Source: Methanolacinia sp964465295 (lineage in GTDB: Archaea > Halobacteriota > Methanomicrobia > Methanomicrobiales > Methanomicrobiaceae). Taken from it: a stretch of 59,135 nt of DNA. The translations under genes and the position numbers were made by a program. The notes below the pieces were generated by a model. It was not told the DNA's origin, searched no databases, and worked only from the letters and a program-made list of their open reading frames with translations. The stretch covers positions 1 to 59,135 of the forward strand of contig CAYXKC010000004.1 in assembly GCA_964465295.1 (NCBI GenBank), given 5' to 3'. Numbering within the stretch: position 1 is the first letter of the stretch; each line of letters starts with the position of its first letter. Below, one piece after another: positions 7,083 through 14,302 of this stretch.

Positions 7083-9011
7083 ATGAGACTTGATGAACTG
7101 AGCCTTCCGTCAAAATTCGTCTCGTCATATCTCGATAAAGGAATCTGTGAACTATATCCGCCCCAGGAGGACTGCATCAAAAAGGGCCTTCTGGAAGGAA
7201 GAAACCTCCTTATCTCAATACCCACAGCGAGCGGAAAGACGCTCGTCGCAGAGATGGCGATGCACCACCATGTCGCGGAAAAGGGCAAATGCCTCTATGT
7301 CGTTCCCCTGAAGGCTCTTGCATCCGAGAAGTTCGAAGAATTTTCGGGCAAAAGTGCGAAGATAGGTATCGCAACCGGCGACTTCGACAAAAGAGACGAG
7401 TACCTCGGCAGAAACGACATCATAATCGCGACATCCGAGAAGGTCGACTCGCTCCTCAGGAATAATACACCGTGGATGAGTCTTATCACCTGCCTCGTCC
7501 TCGACGAGGCTCATCTCATAGACTCGGAGGACCGGGGTGCGACCCTCGAGATGGTGATAACCAAACTGCGGCACTTAAACGATAAACTCCAGATAATCGG
7601 GCTGACTGCGACAATCGGAAACCCGAAAGCCCTTGCTTCATGGCTCGATGCCGATCTCGTGACCTCGGACTGGAGACCGGTTGAGCTTAAGGAAGGGGTC
7701 TTTTGCAGGGACACAATATACTTCGGCGAGGAGATGAAGGTTATCGAAACCCCGAAAAAGAGCGACGATGAGAACCTCTGCATCGACTGCGTAAACGATG
7801 GCGGCCAGTGCCTCGTGTTCGTAAACTCCAGGAGGAATGCCGAAGGATGCGCAAAGAGGATGGCGACCGCTCTTAAGCTCGACGAGCCGGAGCTTGACAA
7901 ACTTTCAAAAGAGCTTGAAAAGGCTGCAGAGACCGATATGGGAAAGATCCTCGCCGCCTGCGTCAAAAAAGGTTCGGCATTCCACCACGCGGGAATGAAG
8001 AGGGACCAGAGGGAGATAGTCGAGAGGGGTTTCAGGCAGGGCTCGATCAGGGTTATATCATCAACCCCGACTCTTGCCGCAGGCCTTAACCTCCCTGCAA
8101 GAAGGGTAATAATCAGGGATTATCTCAGGTATAAAGGGGGTGAGGGGATGGCCCCGATACCTGTAAGGGAATACAGGCAGATGGCCGGGCGTGCAGGAAG
8201 GCCCCACCTCGATCCCTACGGCGAGGCAATCCTTATCGCAAAGGGACCCGAGATTGCAAACGGCCTGTACGAGGAGTTCATCAGCGCCCCGGCGGAGGAC
8301 GTTACATCGCGGCTGGACGACGAGAGGGTGCTTACCGGGCAGATCCTCTCGCTGATCTCGACCGGGTTCGTTAAATCCAGCGACGAGATGCCGGAGTTTT
8401 TGAACGGCACATTCTTCGTCCACATGAACCGCAGCACTACCTATATCGGGAAGGTGGTCGGTGAGGCGCTCTCGTTCCTCGAAGGGGCCGGAATGATAAC
8501 GATGACGGGCGATTTCCTATCCGCAACAGAGTACGGCCATCTCGTATCGAAGCTGTATATTACACCGCAGACCGCCGAGATCATTACAGGCGCCCTGAGA
8601 GAGAGGAGCGGAAGGGACTCCTCTTCATCCCCGAAAGAGTTCTCGGATCTCGGCTTCCTCCAGGTGCTGTGCACGACGCCGGATATGTATACAATGTATA
8701 TCAAAAAGAGCGATATGGAGGTTCTCGAAAGATTTTACTTCGAAAACGAGAGTGAACTATGGAAGGAGATCTCGTTCGACTCGATGGAGGAGGGCTTCAG
8801 GGCGCTAAAGACCGCGATGCTCGTAAACGACTGGATCTCCGAATCGGGCGAGGACCTGATATGCAGCAGGTACGGCGTCGGCCCGGGGGACATCTACAAT
8901 ACCGTCGAGGGAATGAACTGGCTGCTGCATGCATCGGCCAGGCTTTCTGCCATGATGGTTCCCGAGTTTGGAAAACCGGTCCGGGAAACGGCAACAAGGG
9001 TCCGGCGCTAA
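7083..9011 (+). CDS. hel308: Hel308 DNA helicase, frameshifted before last domain
   Basis: Superfamily 2 3'-5' helicase that acts at stalled replication forks. In order: Q-motif-like YPPQEDC; Walker A PTASGKT (residues 47-53); DEAH box VLDEAHLID (about 139-147); TATIGNP; motif VI QMAGRAGRP (about 365); then the winged-helix and ratchet domains. The frame ends at ATRVRR-stop, 642 residues, whereas Hel308 proteins are usually about 700-740. The missing C-terminal helix-hairpin-helix domain is encoded directly downstream in another frame (from 8999). Start: ATG at 7083 after GGGGAG; ATG 7065 is possible. The gene is next to cgi121, a frequent euryarchaeal pairing. Confidence 0.93.
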   Translation: MRLDELSLPSKFVSSYLDKGICELYPPQEDCIKKGLLEGRNLLISIPTASGKTLVAEMAMHHHVAEKGKCLYVVPLKALASEKFEEFSGKSAKIGIATGDFDKRDEYLGRNDIIIATSEKVDSLLRNNTPWMSLITCLVLDEAHLIDSEDRGATLEMVITKLRHLNDKLQIIGLTATIGNPKALASWLDADLVTSDWRPVELKEGVFCRDTIYFGEEMKVIETPKKSDDENLCIDCVNDGGQCLVFVNSRRNAEGCAKRMATALKLDEPELDKLSKELEKAAETDMGKILAACVKKGSAFHHAGMKRDQREIVERGFRQGSIRVISSTPTLAAGLNLPARRVIIRDYLRYKGGEGMAPIPVREYRQMAGRAGRPHLDPYGEAILIAKGPEIANGLYEEFISAPAEDVTSRLDDERVLTGQILSLISTGFVKSSDEMPEFLNGTFFVHMNRSTTYIGKVVGEALSFLEGAGMITMTGDFLSATEYGHLVSKLYITPQTAEIITGALRERSGRDSSSSPKEFSDLGFLQVLCTTPDMYTMYIKKSDMEVLERFYFENESELWKEISFDSMEEGFRALKTAMLVNDWISESGEDLICSRYGVGPGDIYNTVEGMNWLLHASARLSAMMVPEFGKPVRETATRVRR

Positions 9012-9280
9012 TCGGGCTGAAAGGAGTCGGCCGCGTCCGTGCAAGACGGCTTTTCAACAACAACATCATGAGTCCCGGCGATCTTGCCGGGGCAGGGTTT
9101 GATCGCGTCGCGGCGATCGTCGGCGCAAAGATCGCGAGACAGATTATGGACCAGGCAGCCGGAGCCGCGACGAAAAAGGACCGGAACTTTTCAGGAGAGT
9201 ATGCGGAAAACGATGAAGAGGAGGAAAAAACCGGTGAGGGCCGGAACAAACCCGGCCAGTCGTCGCTCTTCAGTTTTTAG
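8999..9280 (+). pseudogene. Hel308 C-terminal HhH domain, out of frame
   Basis: This stretch translates as GPALIGLKGVGRVRARRLFNN... and is the normal fifth domain of Hel308 (helix-hairpin-helix, LKGVGRVRARRLF), shifted relative to the main frame. No start codon or ribosome site is evident at its beginning, so it should be read as the tail of hel308. The last part is acidic and charged (NDEEEEKTGEG) and ends with QSSLFSF, which resembles a PCNA-interacting (PIP) peptide. Homologs have a few more residues between RVR and the HhH domain, so a small deletion near 9000-9008, possibly between repeated CCGG, would explain the shift. It may be a sequencing or assembly error. Confidence 0.8.
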
Positions 9281-9322
9281 TGACGGTCCGGCTTTGGAGC
9301 CAGTTTGGAGGTGGCGCATCCA

Positions 9323-9961
9323 ATGATGGATTACAGGATCTACAGGGGCACGTTCGATATCCCGGATGAACGGGAGTTTCTTGCAAAGATAAGAGAGATC
9401 GCAGAATCCGGGGGAGTCTATATAGTATTCCTCGACAGTTCTGCGGTGGCAGGCTGCAATCATATCAGGACCGCTCTCTCACTTGCTGAAAGATCGTTCT
9501 TCGAAAATAAGAATCCAATTTCGAACTTCTTCGAGATGGAGGTTCTCCTGTACGCACTTGGGACAAGACAGACAGGGGTTGCCGCCCGTTACGGGATCCA
9601 TGAAGGCGGCAATGATTCATATATCCTCGTATGCAGAAGGAAGACAGAAGAGAAGAATGAAAGAAAGGGGACGGAAGACCGGATCTCCAGACCGGACAGT
9701 TCGCCTGCATCCGGACCTTTCGATAACGTGGCTGCACGGGCTGCAGGGAGAATTTCTGAACTGGAGGAGTCTTCAGGAGGCGGGTTTATGCCGGTTTTGG
9801 ATGGAGAATGTCTGGATATACAGGAGGAGAGAAGTCCTGAGAAGATATCCCGGCTTTCGGAGATCTTTTCAATAACCCCTGAGGAGATCGCGATCTGCGG
9901 TTCCAGGCGGATTGAAGAACTTGTTATTGAAAGGTGCGTCCTTCTTGACGTGAACAGGTAA
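9323..9961 (+). CDS. cgi121: KEOPS complex subunit Cgi121
   Basis: A 212-residue protein of the Cgi121/TPRKB family, the KEOPS subunit that binds tRNA and Bud32 during N6-threonylcarbamoyladenosine synthesis at A37. Visible family features: VYIVFLDSSAVAGCNHIRTALSLAERSF, then SNFFEMEVLLYALGTRQTGVAARYGIHEGGND (given as residues ~70-103), and the C-terminal SITPEEIA...RRIEELVIERCVLLDV. Between these lies an extra low-complexity stretch of roughly 50 residues (KTEEKNERKGTEDRIS...), so the protein is longer than the usual ~150-170. The ATG at 9323 follows GGAGGTG by about 10 bases. Confidence 0.88.
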   Translation: MMDYRIYRGTFDIPDEREFLAKIREIAESGGVYIVFLDSSAVAGCNHIRTALSLAERSFFENKNPISNFFEMEVLLYALGTRQTGVAARYGIHEGGNDSYILVCRRKTEEKNERKGTEDRISRPDSSPASGPFDNVAARAAGRISELEESSGGGFMPVLDGECLDIQEERSPEKISRLSEIFSITPEEIAICGSRRIEELVIERCVLLDVNR

Positions 9962-10077
9962 ACAATAAAAACAAAAATTGACAAAAAATCAGGTAAACAG
10001 ACTGAAGACCAGCTGGCAGCCCGGTAATTCAGTGTAAAATTTCATTCCCTGACTGAGGTTATGATATCCGGACCCCC

Positions 10078-10099
10078 ACCCCTTTATTTCCACTGGAGA
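10078..10099 (-). other. Origin recognition box, left of unwinding element
   Basis: On the minus strand: CTCCAGTGGAA, ATAAA, GGGGT, followed by a further GGGGGTCCGG. It is the mirror partner of the copy at 10544, with the same ATAAA spacer. Confidence 0.85.
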
Positions 10100-10120
10100 T
10101 CTGATCTTTTGTATGGGTGA

Positions 10121-10320
10121 ATTTTTTGCGAATATAAAAAATTCCAGTTTATAAATAATTCAAAAAATAGCCATTGAAATTTAAGGATTTACTTATATAT
10201 AAACAATACTATTTGTGTTTTTTAATATTTTTTAGTAGTTGCAGCCTGGAATAGAAATTTAAACTGAATTTATAGGAAATTGTTGCCTCAATTATTAAAG
10301 AGCAAAAAAACATGTTTGAA
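10121..10320. other. AT-rich duplex unwinding element
   Basis: A strongly A+T-rich 200-base stretch (runs such as TTATATATAAAC and TTTTTTAATATTTTTTAG) between the two inverted ORBs. Composition and position fit a DNA unwinding element; no gene is seen on either strand. Confidence 0.7.
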
Positions 10321-10543
10321 GATCCTGAGTATAATTTACTTTGCCGGGAAAAAAAGTAACAAAAACAAACAGCGCCGGATATAAAAAAAGAAAACCAAAA
10401 GAAGTAAAAAAAACATTAAACCCTTAAATAAGCGGAAATCGATTTAGGATGAATCGAATAATGCCCGGGAATCATTTTTTTTCAAAGGCCCGGATTGCAT
10501 AAAAACGGGATAACCCAATTTACCGGCAGGCCGTTCACGAAAA

Positions 10544-10565
10544 TTTCCAGTGGAAATAAAGGGGT
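10544..10565 (+). other. Origin recognition box, right of unwinding element
   Basis: TTTCCAGTGGAA, ATAAA, GGGGT followed by CCGGG. It matches the archaeal ORB layout for Orc1/Cdc6 binding and is inverted relative to the copy at 10078. Confidence 0.87.
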
Positions 10566-10818
10566 CCGGGTAACCGGTGAATATTTTTTCAAAATATGCA
10601 GGTGAACCGCAGAACAATTCATTTCGATCCCTGAAAACAAAGAGGTTAATAAACAGTAGATCTCAATTTAATATTCATCAAAGCGATCGAGTGGAAGAGG
10701 AACTGTTTACAGTCCACTTAGGGTTATTTGATTTGGATAATGAAGGTTTAATTCCGGTTTTGGCGCAGTTTACTGCCTTAAACCGGGTTAAATGTCTATC
10801 GGGGAGGATCTGTCTTAT

Positions 10819-12132
10819 ATGGAGAATGAATCTGATCAGGTTTCTGAGGGAATACCCGCCAGGCGTTTAGCCGGCGGACTTTTTGATAAATATTTACACA
10901 ACAGGGGAATTTTTAAGAACCGGGAGGTTCTCAGGCACTCGCACAGGCCTCAGACGCTCCCACACAGGAAAGACCAGATAGATTCAATCGCCTCAATCCT
11001 CGCACCTGCAATAAGGAACGAAACTCCGTCCAATATCCTGATATACGGGAAGACGGGAACCGGGAAGACGGCATCGGTAAAGTATGTCGGCTATGAACTT
11101 GAGAATGCATGCAGGGAGATGGGTAAGGCCTGCAATGTCATTCACCTGAACTGCGAACTGATCGACACCCAGTACAGGGTCCTGGCCCAGATTGCAAACG
11201 AACTGGAAAATATCGACAACAAACCCAGCGACAAGCCGAGGACAAACATCCCGATGACCGGGTGGCCGACAGACCAGGTATATGCAGAACTAAGGAACCT
11301 GGTCGAGGCGATGGGCGGCGTCAACGTCATCGTCCTGGACGAGATCGACAAACTGGTAAAGAAGAGCGGGGACGAGACCCTCTATAACCTGACAAGATTC
11401 AACTCGGAGCTGAAGAATGCAAAGATAAGCATGATAGGGATCTCGAACGATCTCAGGTTCACTAACTTCCTCGATCCCCGTGTATTATCCTCCCTTTCTG
11501 AAGAAGAACTTGTTTTTCCGCCTTATAACGCTCCCCAGCTCTGTGACATCCTCCAGCAGAGGGCCGACGTTGCCTTCATGGAGAATGTGCTCGAGGACGG
11601 GGTGATACCTCTCTGTGCGGCACTTGCAGCCCAGGAGCACGGCGACGCGAGAAGGGCGCTCGATCTTCTCAGGATATCGGGCGAGCTTGCCGAGCGCGAA
11701 AACTCGGCGAAAGTCGCCGAGGCCCATGTAAAGATGGCCCAGCAGAAGATCGAGACGGACAGCATGATAGTGTGCATCTCCTCCCTCCCTACGCAGAGCA
11801 AGGCCGTTCTCTACTCCATGATACTCCTTGTCGAGATGAACAAGCAGCTCTTTACTACAGGCGAAGTCGCCCAGCTGTACAGGGATGTCGCCCATGCGCT
11901 CGATCTTGATGTCCTGACACACAGGAGGATTGCAGACCTGATATCCGAGCTTACGATGCTCGGTGTAATCAATTCACGCGTGGTTTCAAGGGGACGCTAT
12001 GGAAGAACGAAGGAGATGTGGTTTTCGACCGGAAGCGGCGGCATTAAAGAGACGATATTCAAAGATGACAGGTTTATCGAGGAGGATCTCTCCAAGATAG
12101 ATCTCAACCGGCACAGGGCACTCTTAAGATAA
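10819..12132 (+). CDS. orc1/cdc6: Orc1/Cdc6 replication initiator
   Basis: A 437-residue AAA+ initiator that binds ORBs and helps load MCM. Walker A is GKTGTGKT (77-84), Walker B IVLDEID (171-177), sensor 1 MIGISND (205-210). LDPRVLSSLSEEELVFPPYNA and GDARRALDLLRISGELAE (sensor 2 Arg) are typical of archaeal Orc1. The C-terminal ~100 residues form the winged helix (GEVAQLYRDVAHAL...LTHRRIADLISEL). I start at the ATG 10819 because GGAGGAT precedes it by about 10 bases; an in-frame ATG lies at 10792. Directly downstream of the origin, so it probably initiates there. Confidence 0.95.
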   Translation: MENESDQVSEGIPARRLAGGLFDKYLHNRGIFKNREVLRHSHRPQTLPHRKDQIDSIASILAPAIRNETPSNILIYGKTGTGKTASVKYVGYELENACREMGKACNVIHLNCELIDTQYRVLAQIANELENIDNKPSDKPRTNIPMTGWPTDQVYAELRNLVEAMGGVNVIVLDEIDKLVKKSGDETLYNLTRFNSELKNAKISMIGISNDLRFTNFLDPRVLSSLSEEELVFPPYNAPQLCDILQQRADVAFMENVLEDGVIPLCAALAAQEHGDARRALDLLRISGELAERENSAKVAEAHVKMAQQKIETDSMIVCISSLPTQSKAVLYSMILLVEMNKQLFTTGEVAQLYRDVAHALDLDVLTHRRIADLISELTMLGVINSRVVSRGRYGRTKEMWFSTGSGGIKETIFKDDRFIEEDLSKIDLNRHRALLR

Positions 12133-12218
12133 ATGAGACCAGAAATTCTTATAACAGGCAAGACCGGAGCTAAGACCATCTTCTGCGGCCCCCGGCCCTG
12201 CCGGTTCCGGTGAGACTT

Positions 12219-12710
12219 ATGGATGAAAAGGATCGAATGCTTTTAGAGCTGCTTGAAGAGGACTGCCGTACATCGTACACGGTTCTCGCCGATATGCTGG
12301 ATCTCGACCCGGAGAACGTCGAAAGACGTATCCGGAGAATGGAAGACGAAGGGGTAATCAGGAAGTACTCGGCCTCAATAGACTGGGAGAAGGCCGGCGA
12401 CGGCTATGTCGCGGCGATACTCGAGCTGAAGGTCACCCCGGAGAGGGATTTCGGGTACGACAAGATAGCGGAAAGGATAGCGCATCACCACCAGGTAAGG
12501 TCCCTCAGGCTCATAAGCGGGGCATATGATTTCTCGATGCTTGTATATGGAAAGGACATCCACGAAGTAACAAGGTTTGTATCGGAGCAGATCGCCCCGA
12601 TGGATCATATTAAGGAGACCGCGACGATCCTCATCATGAAGACCTACAAAGAGAACGGTGTCGAGATATTCGAGAAGAAAAGCAGGGAAAGGCTGCCATA
12701 TTCGTTTTAG
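12219..12710 (+). CDS. Lrp/AsnC-family transcriptional regulator
   Basis: A 163-residue regulator. The N-terminal HTH reads DRMLLELLEEDCRTSYTVLADMLDLDPENVERRIRRMEDEGVI, followed by KYSASIDW, the usual link to the RAM ligand-binding domain (ILELKVTPE...GAYDFSMLVYG). The start at 12219 follows GGTGAG. It is 12 bases before the aminotransferase gene and probably forms an operon with it, which suggests amino-acid-dependent control of that enzyme or of itself. Confidence 0.9.
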   Translation: MDEKDRMLLELLEEDCRTSYTVLADMLDLDPENVERRIRRMEDEGVIRKYSASIDWEKAGDGYVAAILELKVTPERDFGYDKIAERIAHHHQVRSLRLISGAYDFSMLVYGKDIHEVTRFVSEQIAPMDHIKETATILIMKTYKENGVEIFEKKSRERLPYSF

Positions 12711-12722
12711 GAGTGAGCACGA

Positions 12723-13880
12723 ATGAGGGATTTTCGTTCGGAAAGAGTCAGGGCGATCCCGCCATCAGGGATAAGGAAATTTTTCGATATCGCCCAGGAG
12801 ATGGAGGACATCATCTCCCTGGGTGTCGGCGAGCCTGACTACGATACCCCCTGGAACGTCAGGGAGGCCGCTATACGTTCGATTGAGCAGGGCCAGACTG
12901 CATATACCTCAAATAGCGGACTTTCAGAGCTCAGGAGCCTGATATCCAGGTACATGTTCGACCGCTTCGGCACCGAATACTCTCCAAAAAACGAGATAAT
13001 GGTTACCACCGGGGCTTCGGAAGCCCTGGATATTGCTATAAGGTCGGTAGTAAATCCCGGCGACGAGGTCCTTGTTGCAGAGCCTGCATATATTGCATAT
13101 ACATCAGGCGTGATGCTCTCCGGGGGAATTCCCGTCCATGTCCCGTGCCCCGAAAAGGACAGCTTCAGGCTGATGCCGGACGCACTTATGGAGAAGGTAA
13201 CGCCGAAATCAAAGGTTATTCTCTGCAACTTCCCGAACAATCCTTCGGGAGGCGTGATGAGTCCTGATGATTACAGGGCCATATCCGACATAATAATCGA
13301 CCACGATCTGCTTCTCATATCGGACGAGATCTACAACGAACTTACCTACGAAGGGGAGCCTGCATCGGCGGCATCCATTGAAGGGCTCAGAGAGAGAACT
13401 ATAACGATCAATGGCTTTTCAAAGGCTTTCTCTATGACGGGCTGGAGAGTCGGCTACATCTGTGCACCAGAAGAGCTGTGCAGCGCGGCGCTCAAGATCC
13501 ACCAGTACGTCATGCTATCGGCTCCCACCGGTGCCCAGTACGCTGCAGTGGAGGCGCTGAAGAACGGCTGGGATTCCTGCGCCGCGATGGTCAGGGAGTA
13601 TCGCATAAGGAGAAACCTGTTTGTAAAATCCCTGAACCGTGCAGGACTCTCCTGCCATATGCCCTCCGGTGCGTTCTACGCATTTCCCTCGGTCAGTGAG
13701 ACGGGTCTCTCGGACGAGGAGTTTGCCGAGAGGCTCCTAAAGGAGCATCACGTGGCTGTCGTCCCGGGGAGTGTATTCGGGCCATCCGGTGTCGGCCACC
13801 TGAGGTGCAGTTACGCGGTCTCGAGGGACGATCTTATGACGGCCGCCGCGAGGATAGAAGAGTTCATAGGAAAACTTTAA
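12723..13880 (+). CDS. PLP-dependent class I/II aminotransferase
   Basis: A 385-residue fold-type I aminotransferase, aspartate-aminotransferase-like. Features: GVGEPDYDTP near the start, TGASEALDIAI, NFPNNPSGGV, SDEIYNEL, and the PLP lysine Lys234 in NGFSKAFSMTGWRVGY. The family includes aspartate and aromatic aminotransferases; substrate cannot be assigned. Length is normal. GGAGTGAG precedes the ATG. It is coupled to the Lrp regulator just upstream. Confidence 0.92.
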   Translation: MRDFRSERVRAIPPSGIRKFFDIAQEMEDIISLGVGEPDYDTPWNVREAAIRSIEQGQTAYTSNSGLSELRSLISRYMFDRFGTEYSPKNEIMVTTGASEALDIAIRSVVNPGDEVLVAEPAYIAYTSGVMLSGGIPVHVPCPEKDSFRLMPDALMEKVTPKSKVILCNFPNNPSGGVMSPDDYRAISDIIIDHDLLLISDEIYNELTYEGEPASAASIEGLRERTITINGFSKAFSMTGWRVGYICAPEELCSAALKIHQYVMLSAPTGAQYAAVEALKNGWDSCAAMVREYRIRRNLFVKSLNRAGLSCHMPSGAFYAFPSVSETGLSDEEFAERLLKEHHVAVVPGSVFGPSGVGHLRCSYAVSRDDLMTAAARIEEFIGKL

Positions 13881-13952
13881 GTTATATTTTTTTCTGCACC
13901 CGATCCCTTCGCTGTGCCGGGCCGGTTTTGCCTCGCGGAGGGTTGTTTCAGA

Positions 13953-13973
13953 ACCCCTTTGTTTCCACTGGAG
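13953..13973 (-). other. Origin recognition box downstream of aminotransferase gene
   Basis: On the minus strand: CTCCAGTGGAA, ACAAA, GGGGT. It lies in the 420-base gap between the aminotransferase and UPF0182 genes, about 3.4 kb right of the AT-rich core. Confidence 0.75.
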
Positions 13974-14143
13974 AAAAGGTCGGCAATGGCACAATGTGTT
14001 CATTGTCAGACACTTTTTCATGCATAAATGATCCCGGGTGATCTTCAGTTTCCCGCGCACCCGGGAGTTTGGGTTGGTACAAAAGACCGCTATATTATTC
14101 CTGCTTATTTGGCGCGGGCATTGAAGTGCGTTGATCGGGGACA

Positions 14144-14164
14144 ACCCCTTTGTTTCCACTGGAA
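14144..14164 (-). other. Second distal origin recognition box
   Basis: On the minus strand: TTCCAGTGGAA, ACAAA, GGGGT, in the same orientation as and 191 bases from the copy at 13953. The rest of the gap 13881-14302 shows no convincing gene. Confidence 0.77.
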
Positions 14165-14302
14165 AAGTTCGGCTTTTTAGTTGAATTCCGAATCTGATTA
14201 AAAAGAGTGGATCGATTCAGTCGATAAATGGACAGGATACAAAGGTATTGTTATTACTTTTTTAGTACATTCAAATATAGAGACGGGGAGGGATGTACAG
14301 GT

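Larger units (their letters stand above)
9962..10818. other. Probable chromosomal replication origin (oriC)
   Basis: An 850-base gene-free stretch directly upstream of orc1/cdc6. It contains two inverted full ORBs (10078-10099, minus; 10544-10565, plus) that face away from an AT-rich core. Inverted ORBs around an unwinding element next to orc1 is the standard layout of euryarchaeal origins. A short frame at 10577-10870 is not convincing as a gene. Confidence 0.85.

Noticed and set aside
8950..9011. Programmed frameshift in hel308
   Set aside because: No slippery run or stimulating structure is visible; a mutation or sequencing error is simpler.
10577..10870. 97-codon frame upstream of orc1
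   Set aside because: It lies in the origin region, overlaps the orc1 start and has no domain or ribosome site.
13737..14159. Minus-strand frame of 140 codons over the distal ORBs
   Set aside because: It overlaps the aminotransferase end and two ORBs and shows no protein-like pattern.
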